Shown here in pieces: positions 1 to 8,500 of a stretch of 64,000 nt of DNA. The position numbers and the translations under genes were made by a program. Numbering within the stretch: position 1 is the stretch's first letter; each line of letters begins with the position of its first letter. Under the pieces are notes generated by a model, which saw only the letters and a list, made by a program, of their open reading frames with translations, was not told the origin of the DNA and made no database searches. Origin of the DNA: CAKRJP01 sp963589425 (lineage in GTDB: Bacteria; Bacillota; Clostridia; Lachnospirales; Lachnospiraceae); the NCBI GenBank assembly GCA_963589425.1, contig CAVAKZ010000003.1, positions 1 through 64,000 on the forward strand. Reading direction: 5' to 3'.

Positions 1-264
1 AGAAAAGAAAAATGGGAATTACTGAAAATATAAAAAGATTATTTATGGGTGCACCGGCTATATTTTAGCCGGTGCTAAGACTGGTTGTTCAGCCGGAAGG
101 CTGAACTGTTACAAAAAAGCAGATAATGTTCTGAATTTTAAGTTGCGTAAGGCCGTGGCTTGTGATATACTTCCAAACGTTGCAAGCACGTATCTCTAAG
201 TATTAGCTAAAAAATTATTATTTACAGATACCTGGCAAAAACAAGGTCCTTATCCAGCTTGCAT
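1..264. other. Non-coding leader region with two perfect hairpins
   Basis: No convincing gene lies here. The first 33 bases could be the last 10 codons of an upstream gene (frame 1, stop at 31-33), but this cannot be proven. Two perfect hairpins follow each other: a 10-bp stem at 51-60/66-75 with a 5-nt loop, and an 8-bp stem at 87-94/99-106 closed by a GGAA tetraloop. Neither has a T-run, so they do not look like ordinary terminators. The stretch 140-220 has further short complementary segments (GCTTG/CAAGC). It may be a small structured RNA or a long queT leader; I do not recognise a known family. Confidence 0.4.
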
Positions 265-307
265 CGAGTGTTCGAGACCTTCCACTCGTAAAACAAAACT
301 AAAGGAG
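265..307 (+). promoter_or_regulatory. preQ1-I riboswitch (class I preQ1 aptamer)
   Basis: A 6-bp stem CGAGTG (265-270)/CACTCG (283-288) encloses a 12-nt loop starting TTCGAG (271-282). It is followed by an A-rich tail with AAACAAAACTAAAGG (291-305). This matches the small preQ1-I aptamer plan (P1 stem, UUCNAG loop start, A-rich tail ending ACUAA that folds back as an H-type pseudoknot). The tail runs directly into the Shine-Dalgarno AAAGGAG (301-307) of the queT gene at 316, so ligand binding should hide the ribosome binding site. The downstream gene being a queuosine-precursor transporter supports the call. Confidence 0.85.
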
Positions 308-315
308 AACTGAAT

Positions 316-810
316 ATGAAGAACAAGAATGTAGCATTTTTGACCCAGGCGGCTATGATTGCTGCCATCTACGTGGTGCTTACCTATATCTTTGCACCAT
401 TTTCATTTGGAGAAATCCAGGTTCGTATTTCCGAGGCGTTAACAATCCTTCCGTTGTTTACACCGGCTGCAATTCCGGGACTGTTTGTAGGATGCTTGAT
501 TGGTAACATCTTAGGAGGAGCCATTCTTCCAGATATTATTTTTGGAAGTATTGCAACCTTACTTGGAGCAATTGGTACTTATGCATTAAGAAACCAAAAG
601 CCAGTATTTGGAACCTTGCCTCCGATTATTGCTAACATCATTATAGTACCATTCGTACTTCGCTACGGATATGGAACCATGCTTCCAATTCCATTTATGA
701 TGTTGACAGTAGGTGTGGGAGAAGTAATCTCTTGTATCGTGCTAGGACTTATTCTTTATACAGCACTGAAACGCTACAAAGGTGCGGTATTTGCACATGC
801 TGCAAAATAA
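316..810 (+). CDS. queT: QueT-family queuosine precursor transporter
   Basis: A 164-residue, very hydrophobic protein with about five membrane segments, typical of the QueT (DUF988) family. These are thought to be substrate-binding S components of energy-coupling-factor transporters that import queuosine precursors such as preQ1. The family-like N-terminal stretch IRISEALTILPLF-type (here QVRISEALTILPLF, residues ~36-49) and the glycine-rich segment near residues 58-70 are visible. The start ATG follows an AAAGGAG site that is also the 3' end of the preQ1-I aptamer. The gene is therefore most likely repressed at translation when preQ1 is plentiful. It is monocistronic, ending before a terminator at 826-857. 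No ECF ATPase genes are in the window. Function is from family knowledge; regulation is inferred. Confidence 0.88.
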   Translation: MKNKNVAFLTQAAMIAAIYVVLTYIFAPFSFGEIQVRISEALTILPLFTPAAIPGLFVGCLIGNILGGAILPDIIFGSIATLLGAIGTYALRNQKPVFGTLPPIIANIIIVPFVLRYGYGTMLPIPFMMLTVGVGEVISCIVLGLILYTALKRYKGAVFAHAAK

Positions 811-825
811 TAGAATGAAGCGATG

Positions 826-857
826 AAAAGAATCCTGATTATGGGATTCTTTTTTTC
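826..857 (+). terminator. Rho-independent terminator after queT
   Basis: A 10-bp stem AAAAGAATCC (826-835)/GGATTCTTTT (844-853) with an 8-nt loop, running into a T-tract. It sits 16 bases after the queT stop. Confidence 0.85.
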
Positions 858-933
858 TTTATACGCCTGTGTAGTATTTCGGAAATTTTTAAAATAAGCT
901 ATAATGAATAAAAAAAAGAGGGAGGGCGTATCA

Positions 934-2511
934 ATGGGAATTTATCTGAACCCGGATAGCAGTAAATTTGAAGAAGCAGTAAATTCAGATATTTATGTTG
1001 ATAAAACGGGATTATTGACTTATACCAATTCGGTTTTACATACTATGCAGAAATGTATTTGCATTAGCCGTCCCCGTCGTTTTGGAAAATCTACCGCAGC
1101 TAATATGCTTACGGCCTATTACAGCAGAGGGTGTGATGCCAGGCAGACCTTTTCTCAATTTGAGATTGCAAAAGATAAGGGATTTGAAAAATATCTGAAT
1201 CAATATGATACCATCTCTGTAAATATGCAGGAGATTTTAAGCAGAAGTCATAGTATTTATGAGCTGATAGAGCGTTTTGGCAAGTTGATCATTCGGGAGT
1301 TGAAAAATGAATATCCAGAGGTAGATTACTTTGATGACACAGACGTGATCGAATGTATGCAGGATATTTATTCTCAGAAAAAAAGCCCATTTGTTGTGAT
1401 TCTCGATGAGTGGGATTGCGTTTTTAGGGAGTACAAGGAAGATAAGGAAGCCCAGGAAAAGTATCTTGATTTCCTAAGAGACCTATTAAAAGATAAGGCT
1501 TATATTCATCTAGCCTATATGACAGGAATTCTTCCTATTAAGAAATATGGTAGCCACTCTGCTTTAAATATGTTTGACGAATTTTCTATGATTGATCCGG
1601 GGCCGCTGGCGAAATATGTGGGCTTTACAGAAGCAGAGGTAGAGAGGTTGTGCCAAGAGTATCAGATGGATGTGACAGAAGTTAAAACTTGGTATGATGG
1701 ATATTCTTTTGAGAATGGCATATCCATATATAGCCCTCGTTCAGTAGTAAGTTGCATGCGGTTTGGAAAAATAGGAAATTACTGGAATCAGACAGAAACT
1801 TTTGAGGCCTTGAAATTTTATATCGATATGAACTTTGAAGGACTAAAAGATGATGTTTTAAGCATGATCGCAGGAAAATCAGTTCCGGTGAATATAGGAA
1901 GTTTTTCCAACGATATGTCTACCTTTCATTCAGAAGATGATGTTTTTACTCTTTTAATTCATTTGGGATATCTTTCCTATGATTACGACAGTAAGACGGT
2001 GAAGATTCCAAATGAAGAGGTACGGGCAGAGTATGTGAATAGCATTTCAACATCTGAATGGGGTGAGGTGTCAAAATCCTTAAAAAATTCAGCAGATACT
2101 TTAGAGGCAATCTGGCAAAAAAGGCCCAAACAGGTGGCAGAGGCCATAAGCCAGGCTCATTTTGAAACTTCACATATTCAGTATAATGATGAAAATGCAT
2201 TGAGTTATACAATTTCTTTAGCCTTGTATGCTGCAAGAAATTTTTATGTTATTTATAGAGAACTGGCAGGTGGAAAAGGATTTGCAGATCTTGTTTTTTT
2301 GCCAAGGAAAAAATTCCCGGAAAAACCGGCAATTGTAGTTGAACTTAAGTGGGATCAAGATGCCAAAGGAGCCATCGAGCAAATAAAAAACAAGGAATAT
2401 TGCAGAAGTCTGGAAGAATATAGGGGCAACATCCTATTGGTTGGGATAAATTATAATAAGAAAACTAGGATTCATGAGTGCATTATTGAGGAAGCAGAAA
2501 AAGAAGGGTGA
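934..2511 (+). CDS. AAA-ATPase-like protein with C-terminal PD-(D/E)XK nuclease fold
   Basis: A 525-residue protein of the AAA-ATPase_like (PF09820) plus PDDEXK_9 (PF08011) type that is widespread in gut anaerobes and of unknown cellular role. A Walker A-like RPRRFGKS is near residue 50 and a Walker B-like VVILDEWD near residue 157. The middle region carries the family's YDGY motif. The C-terminal part has FADLVFLP followed by VVELKW, the D...E-x-K signature of the nuclease fold, near residues 450-480. I start at 934, not at the in-frame ATG at 904. The 934 ATG has a GGAGGG site (921-926) at good spacing, while a TATAAT box (900-905) overlaps the 904 codon. A paralogue lies at 14406-16049. 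It converges on a shortened MocR gene, both stops lying in one palindromic terminator. Confidence 0.8.
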   Translation: MGIYLNPDSSKFEEAVNSDIYVDKTGLLTYTNSVLHTMQKCICISRPRRFGKSTAANMLTAYYSRGCDARQTFSQFEIAKDKGFEKYLNQYDTISVNMQEILSRSHSIYELIERFGKLIIRELKNEYPEVDYFDDTDVIECMQDIYSQKKSPFVVILDEWDCVFREYKEDKEAQEKYLDFLRDLLKDKAYIHLAYMTGILPIKKYGSHSALNMFDEFSMIDPGPLAKYVGFTEAEVERLCQEYQMDVTEVKTWYDGYSFENGISIYSPRSVVSCMRFGKIGNYWNQTETFEALKFYIDMNFEGLKDDVLSMIAGKSVPVNIGSFSNDMSTFHSEDDVFTLLIHLGYLSYDYDSKTVKIPNEEVRAEYVNSISTSEWGEVSKSLKNSADTLEAIWQKRPKQVAEAISQAHFETSHIQYNDENALSYTISLALYAARNFYVIYRELAGGKGFADLVFLPRKKFPEKPAIVVELKWDQDAKGAIEQIKNKEYCRSLEEYRGNILLVGINYNKKTRIHECIIEEAEKEG

Positions 2512-2530
2512 AATTTCACCCTTCTTTTCT
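2501..2530. terminator. Bidirectional terminator containing both stop codons
   Basis: A perfect 26-bp palindrome (13-bp arms at 2501-2513 and 2514-2526, no unpaired loop) is followed by T-rich sequence on the plus strand. The stop of the plus-strand ATPase gene (2509-2511) and the stop of the minus-strand MocR gene (2516-2518) both lie inside it. Confidence 0.75.
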
Positions 2531-3679
2531 TCTTTTTCTTCGAATTCGATTTACATTCCGTTCGTAGTTTCCGCTTTTTAAAAGCTCTGCCAATACATAT
2601 TGCTCAAAGAGGGGGACCGTGCAGGAATAAAATCCTAACTTCTCCCCAAAAGGCTCCATTAATTTCTTAGGCAAGATGAGATAACCGATACGCATGGAGG
2701 GAGCGATGGTTTTGGAGAAGGTATTCATATAAATCACATTTCCTTCTTTTGACATGGCAAATAGGGGCTCCTCGGCCTTTCTAGACACGGTTAATTCCGA
2801 ATCGTAATTATCTTCTACAATATAGGCCTTCTTTTCAGAAGCCCATTTTAAGTACTCCTTTTTTTTAGAAATTCCCACGGTAATTCCTGTAGGGTAGCTG
2901 TTGAAAGGGGTGACATGCAGGATATTGGCCTGGGTGCCGGCAAGGTCCTTGGAAGAAATTCCATCTTTGGTAAGAGGAAGAAAGAGGCACTTGATTCCCA
3001 GGGATTCGTATACCATATGGATCTTCTCATAGGAGGGAGATTCGATGGCAAAGGGCAGGTCTCCCCTTAGAAGCTGGGCCACCAGGCTATAGAGGTACTC
3101 GGCCCCTGCTCCTACCACGATCTGGTCCGGTTCTACATAGATCCTCCTGCTGCGGGCCAGATAGCGGCAGATCTCCGTTCGCAGTTCAAAAGAACCTTGG
3201 TTGGGACCCTTTACTAAAATATTTTCCCCATAGTCCGTAATTACCTTGCGCATGGTCCTTGCCAGGACAGAATAGGGGAAATCTCCCGGATTTTTCGAGG
3301 GAGTTTGGGAAAAGTCTTTGGAATTTCTAGCGTCAGGTGTAGAAAACGCCTCTGATTTCGACCCCTGGGCTTCTCCTTCCTGGAGGTCTTCATTAAGATC
3401 AAGCTTTTCATCTCCATACACATTAGATAAAAAATCCGCTTCTTTATAAATTACATAACTTCCACTTCTCTGCCTTAACTCGATATATCCCTCCTCGCTT
3501 AAAAGCTCCAGGGCATGTTCCACTGTAACTACGCTGCAGCCGCTTTCTACAGCGATGGTTCTCTTGGCGGGAAGTCTCAAGCCGTAGGTGTAAATTCCTT
3601 TTATAATATCTTCTTTTATCAGCTGGTACAATTGGATGTAGGCGGGGGTATCATGGGTGTGGGTGATTTTATAATTCAT
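2516..3679 (-). CDS. MocR/PdxR-type GntR regulator with aminotransferase-like domain, shortened C-terminus
   Basis: A 387-residue regulator. Residues ~10-75 form a GntR winged helix-turn-helix, followed by a charged linker (~80-135) and a fold-type-I aminotransferase-like domain that senses pyridoxal 5'-phosphate. The PLP-binding lysine is present as K323 in NTFSKTIAPSMRIGYL. Family members usually run to about 450-480 residues; this one stops soon after ERNVNRIRRKRRKEG, where relatives continue with the C-terminal small domain, so it appears to lack roughly 70-90 residues. It is divergent from a pyridoxal/pyridoxamine kinase gene, the usual target of PdxR regulators of vitamin B6 salvage. 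The start has an AAAGGAT site upstream. Family and partner are well supported; whether the short form is functional is unknown. Confidence 0.82.
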   Translation of the reverse strand: MNYKITHTHDTPAYIQLYQLIKEDIIKGIYTYGLRLPAKRTIAVESGCSVVTVEHALELLSEEGYIELRQRSGSYVIYKEADFLSNVYGDEKLDLNEDLQEGEAQGSKSEAFSTPDARNSKDFSQTPSKNPGDFPYSVLARTMRKVITDYGENILVKGPNQGSFELRTEICRYLARSRRIYVEPDQIVVGAGAEYLYSLVAQLLRGDLPFAIESPSYEKIHMVYESLGIKCLFLPLTKDGISSKDLAGTQANILHVTPFNSYPTGITVGISKKKEYLKWASEKKAYIVEDNYDSELTVSRKAEEPLFAMSKEGNVIYMNTFSKTIAPSMRIGYLILPKKLMEPFGEKLGFYSCTVPLFEQYVLAELLKSGNYERNVNRIRRKRRKEG

Positions 3680-3735
3680 AAATACAATCCTTTCGGCTTA
3701 AGGGCTATGATTAGGTGAATTAGCTTGCTTGAAAT

Positions 3736-3772
3736 AAATTGGTTATATAAAAAATATCAAAATTGATTATAT
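3736..3772. promoter_or_regulatory. Candidate MocR/PdxR operator (direct repeat)
   Basis: Two 13-bp direct repeats, AAATTGGTTATAT (3736-3748) and AAATTGATTATAT (3760-3772), differ at one base and are offset by 24 bp. They lie in the 153-bp gap between the divergent regulator and kinase genes. MocR-type regulators typically bind spaced direct repeats in such gaps, so this is the likeliest operator. Confidence 0.5.
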
Positions 3773-3832
3773 TCATAGGTTCAGAACGAGTTTATCATCT
3801 TACTTATCCTTTGTAAAGAGTGAGGAAGTAGA

Positions 3833-4726
3833 ATGACCATTCATCAGAAAGCACAAAAAAAGCAAAAGCAGGAAAAAACTATGCCTGACCACAATAGACA
3901 GAATAAGATCGCCCTGATTAATGATTATTCCGGCTTTGGCCGCTGTTCTGTTGCGGTACAGCTGCCCATTATTTCTACTATGCATGTGCAATGTTGTCCT
4001 ATACCAACATCTATATTTAGTAATCATACGGGATTTCCAGAATTCTATTATTCGGATTTTACGGAACATATGCCAACCTACATTGATATGTGGGACAAGT
4101 TAGATCTTCATTTTAAGGGAATCTGCACCGGCTTTTTGGGGTCCTCAGAGCAAATCGGAATCGTGACAGATTTTATAAAACGATTTCGAAGAGAGGATAC
4201 TACTGTGCTGGTGGATCCTGTCATGGGAGATTATGGCAATACCTATCCAACCTACACAGAAAAGATGTGCAGGGAAATGATTCGTCTAGTATCCCTTGCA
4301 GACATAGCCACCCCTAATCTTACGGAGGCCTGTATTCTTACGGGCACCCCCTATAAAGATAAATGGAAGCTGGCGGAATTACAAAGCCTGGCGGAGGCAG
4401 TGGCAGATCTTGGAGTCTCCAAGCTTGTGATTACGGGAATCCCCCAGAGAAGCTTTCTATGTAATCTCTGCTTGGACCGTACAAAGAAAGAAGCGGAGAT
4501 GCACCTATTCAAGACCCATAAGGTGGGAACTTCCAGGTCGGGAACAGGGGATATTTTCTCGGCTATTCTGGCAGCAGATGCAGTCAACGGAGTGGAGTTT
4601 TCCGTATCTGTAAAGAAGGCGTCAAAATTTATAAAGAAATGCATTATGCGGGCGGTGGAGATGGATATTCCTGTGACAGACGGGGTGCCCTTTGAGGAAG
4701 TACTGTCCACATTAAAATGGAAATAA
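3833..4726 (+). CDS. pdxY: Pyridoxal/pyridoxamine kinase
   Basis: A 297-residue ribokinase-superfamily kinase that phosphorylates pyridoxal, pyridoxamine or pyridoxine in vitamin B6 salvage. Visible motifs are NDYSGFGRCS near the N-terminus (substrate site), DPVMGDYG in the middle, TPNLTEA, and SGTGDIFSA near residue 235, whose aspartate is the catalytic base. The first ~22 residues are a polar Lys/Gln-rich extension absent from most relatives. An internal ATG at 3881 gives a more typical start, but the 3833 start has the better ribosome binding site (GAGG at 3822-3825). It is divergent from the PdxR-type regulator and is followed by a radical SAM gene 50 bases on. The pdxY versus pdxK label is uncertain. 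Confidence 0.85.
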   Translation: MTIHQKAQKKQKQEKTMPDHNRQNKIALINDYSGFGRCSVAVQLPIISTMHVQCCPIPTSIFSNHTGFPEFYYSDFTEHMPTYIDMWDKLDLHFKGICTGFLGSSEQIGIVTDFIKRFRREDTTVLVDPVMGDYGNTYPTYTEKMCREMIRLVSLADIATPNLTEACILTGTPYKDKWKLAELQSLAEAVADLGVSKLVITGIPQRSFLCNLCLDRTKKEAEMHLFKTHKVGTSRSGTGDIFSAILAADAVNGVEFSVSVKKASKFIKKCIMRAVEMDIPVTDGVPFEEVLSTLKWK

Positions 4727-4776
4727 TCGTTGAGCAAGCATATAGAATATAGAAAAGAAGCTAGGAGGAATTTAAC

Positions 4777-5397
4777 ATGAAAAAAGCAATGACAATCCTA
4801 TATAAAGTACACAATAATCTTTATGTAAATCTTACCAACCGGTGTCCCTGCGCCTGTACCTTTTGCTTAAGACAGAACATGGATACGGTGTCAGAGGTAG
4901 ATGACAGGCCTCTGTGGTTAGAGCATGAACCAAGCTACGAGGAGATCGTAGAAGACTTTAAAAATTATGACATGACAGAATTTAATGAAGTGGTTTTCTG
5001 TGGCTACGGAGAGCCAACAGAGAGATTGGATATGCTGCTTAAAGTGGCAGCCTATGTGAAAGAAAACTTTGGAAATAAGATTCGTGTCAACACCAACGGA
5101 ATGGCAGATTTAATCTGGGACAAGGATACCACACCGAATTTTGCAGGCTTGGTGGATACTGTATCCATCAGCTTAAACACCCCAAATCCGGAAAAATATC
5201 ATGAATTGGTCCGCTGCAAATTTGGCATGAAATCCTTTGAAGCCATGCTGACCTTTGCAAAAAATGTGCGAAAATATGTACCTAATGTGGTAATGACCAC
5301 AGTGGATACCACCTTGACCAAGGAAGAGGAAGGGCAGTGTGCTAAGATTTGTAAAGACCTGGGAGTGACCTACAGAATAAGACCTTGGGAAGACTAA
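4777..5397 (+). CDS. TatD-linked radical SAM protein
   Basis: A 206-residue radical SAM protein with the iron-sulfur motif C-x3-C-x2-C (CPCACTFC, residues ~22-29). It has the glycine-rich GYGEPTERLD stretch and a short barrel, ending RIRPWED. Size and sequence match the TatD-linked radical SAM family, small members often encoded beside tatD; the reaction is unknown. Here tatD lies about 53 kb away at 58332, so the link is broken in this genome. A strong AGGAGG site precedes the ATG. It is probably co-transcribed with the kinase upstream, and a terminator follows at once. Confidence 0.8.
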   Translation: MKKAMTILYKVHNNLYVNLTNRCPCACTFCLRQNMDTVSEVDDRPLWLEHEPSYEEIVEDFKNYDMTEFNEVVFCGYGEPTERLDMLLKVAAYVKENFGNKIRVNTNGMADLIWDKDTTPNFAGLVDTVSISLNTPNPEKYHELVRCKFGMKSFEAMLTFAKNVRKYVPNVVMTTVDTTLTKEEEGQCAKICKDLGVTYRIRPWED

Positions 5398-5405
5398 AAT
5401 AAAAA

Positions 5406-5447
5406 AAGAATCTTGGCTGTTGTTAGAGACAGCCAGGGTTCTTTTTA
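5406..5447 (+). terminator. Terminator after the radical SAM gene
   Basis: An imperfect stem (AAGAATC..TTGGCTG paired with CAGCCA..GGTTCTT) with a ~10-nt loop, ending in TTTTT. It begins 9 bases after the stop codon. Confidence 0.75.
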
Positions 5448-5498
5448 ATTTAGATTCTGATTTTTAGTTGCATAAAAGCTATCATAAAATTTGATTAG

Positions 5499-5507
5499 TG
5501 ATATAAT
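5499..5507 (+). promoter_or_regulatory. Extended -10 promoter for the MBG surface protein
   Basis: TGATATAAT is a perfect extended -10 element, about 84 bases before the ATG at 5591. No good -35 box is seen at the usual distance. Confidence 0.5.
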
Positions 5508-5590
5508 GAAGCTTATAAAAGTGGACTCGAGTTAAAATAATGATTCAAGGAAGCTTTTCAAAAAAATAAAAAAGAAGGAGGAACTTGTTT

Positions 5591-8500
5591 ATGAATCGGT
5601 ATAAAAGGGTTCAGAAACTGTTGAACTGGCTTTTATCCTTGGTTCTCATTGTGACAAGTATCAGTGTTCCTGGAGTTGCTGTAAGCGCTGAGGATGAGAA
5701 TGCTGACATTTCAAACGTTGCAGTAGTCGAAGATGATGAGAGTCAAGTTGCGGACTATTCAGATGCCATTCGTTATGATCTGAATTACAATGAAGATTAT
5801 TCCAAAGCCACTTTGACAATAACCGTGGATACAGCAGACAATGTAAGTCTTGATTTTAGTAATAACGACGAGTTGTCAGAAAAAATGGGGGGGGAATCGC
5901 CCAGTTATTCCATAGATCATGAAATTACCACAGAAGATGGAAAAACTTACGCCTTTGATATTGTAAAGAATGGTGCCTACAATTTCCAGGCCATTGTATT
6001 AGCGGAAGGTGAGGATTTTGATGGCCAGATGGTAGGAAGTAAGGATATTTCCATTCAGGTTACAGATCTGGTGGAAGGAGAAGAAGTTGAGTCTGAATAT
6101 GAGGCCCAGGAGACTGGAACGGATGCTACATTTACCATTACACAGAGTAATGTGCAGTTAGCATATTATAACTGGCAGGCAGGGAATCCGCCCACTTCAA
6201 CAAAAGGTGTTACCCTTAATACAATCAGTGCAGGCACAACAACTCAGACCATAACGAATTATGTGGATTCCAGTAATTCCAGTGGTGGAACAGGATATGT
6301 TGTCTTTTTTGTAAAACCGAATGATAACTATTTATTTACAGGTCTTAATGCTGATGGACTAGGCCAGTGCTTTGCAGTTAATGAGACTTTTAATGCTAGT
6401 GATTATAAAAATAGTAGTGGAGCTGGAATTGGAGGCTATCCAGGACTTCAATATGTGATTGCAGCTGCGTATAACGCTGGATATAAAGCGGTTTTTGGAT
6501 GGATGAGAGCCTATGATTCTACGGATGTGAATTTAAGCTTTACAACTACAGCTGTGCAGCCTAAGATGGAGATTTCAGTTGCTGCACCATTAGATACTTC
6601 CAATGTAAAACCTGGAGATACCTTGGATTTTACCGTGACAGTTACACCAGAGAGTGAGTCTAATAGTACAATAGGAAAGGTTACTCTTACGAAAATAAAT
6701 GAAACAGATGTTTCCTATGAGTGTACAGATACAGGGTCTGGTACTTATACATACACAGTACCATATACCATTACGCAAGCGGATTTTGAGGCTGGCAAGG
6801 TTACTTTATCGGCAAGTGGAACCGTGAAATATAATTGTAGCTTTGGTATAACTTCAGGCAAGGTTAACTCGGAAGCTTTGATTGCAGAGACGGCTTCGGC
6901 TGATGCATCTCCTGGCCCGAATTTTGCAAAGAAGGCAACTGCGACTCATCAATTTGCTTCTTCTACTAGCGGAAAAGAATTGCCGGATGAAGTAACTAAG
7001 TTGTGTCCGGCTGATAAGGTGATCCCGGTGGGGGTAGAATATACGCCAGAAACTCTTGCTAGTGAAATGGTAAGGGTAAGTGATGGATACTGGACCTTTG
7101 AGGGCTGGGATTCAACACCGGTGACTCCAACGACAGAAGAGGCAAGTGTAACAGTAACCGGTAAGTGGAAATTTGTAGATACCACTCTTAATGTTACAGC
7201 TCCTAAAGATGTAGTTTATAATGGCGCATCTCAGCAGCAGGAACCGGAAGTTAAGGATGTAAGCGGAAATGTCCTAACAAAAGATGTAGATTATACCTTA
7301 AGTTATTCAGAAGATACTACAAATGTGGGACAGGTTATGGTTACGGTGACAGGACTTAAGGGTTATGGCAGTGTATCAACGAGCTATCAGATCAAACAAA
7401 GACCGATCACCTTTGTAGGAAAAAGCGCAAGCAAGACTTACAACGGAAAGGAACAGACGGTTGAGGGTTACACAGTAAGTACAGCAGAAGGACAGTATGG
7501 ATTGGTAGAGGGACATACAGCTACTTTGACAGCTTCAGCCAGTGGAACAGATTTTGGAACTCATGAGGGAACCATCACAGATGCTACAAAAGTAGAGATT
7601 AAAACAACAGACGGAGTAGATGTAACTGCAAACTATGCGATAACTACCAAACCAGGAACTTTAACCATCACGGCAAAGAATATTACTGGTCAGGAAATTT
7701 CCGTAGATGATCTTTCAGATGTTACCTATAATGGAATAGCACAAAAGCAAGATCCGGTTGTGACCGATGGAACTACTACATTGGAAAAAGACAAGGATTA
7801 CACGGTAAGCTATAAATCTTCTTCGACAGATGGAGACGACTATACCAATGCCGGCAATACCATTACAGTAACTATCACAGGAAAAGGCAACTATTCAGGA
7901 ACTGTAGAGAAGACCTACACCATTACCAAGGCACCTTTGACAGTGACTACAAAGTCAGACAGCAAAGTCTATGATGGAGATCCTCTTACTGCCGAAGGAA
8001 AACTAGACGGCTTAGTAAACGGAGAAACTGCAACCTTTACAGTAACCGGAAACCAGACAGATGTAGGAAGTAGTGAGAACACCTACACTATAGACTGGGA
8101 GCATGGAACAGCCAAGGAATCGAACTATACCATTCAGGAAAATAAAGGAACCTTGACTGTTGAAGCTCAGCATCTTACACCGGAAACTGATCCAGAGAAT
8201 CCATCTAAAGAGGATTCGAACTACAAGGGTGTGACTGTCAAGGATCCTCAGAACGTAGTATATGATGGCGATGATCATAAGTTCGTTCCCGAGGTTACTA
8301 CAAAAGACGGAACAAAGTTAACTCCAGGAACAGACTATGAGGTGACCTATACCAAAGATGGTCAAACTACCGATGACTTTACAAATTCCGGAGAGATTAA
8401 AATAACCATCACAGGAAAAGGCAATTACTCAGGAACTGTAGAAAAAACCTATAGCATTACAAAGCGTCCAATCACCTTTGTAGGAAACAGTAAAAGCAAG

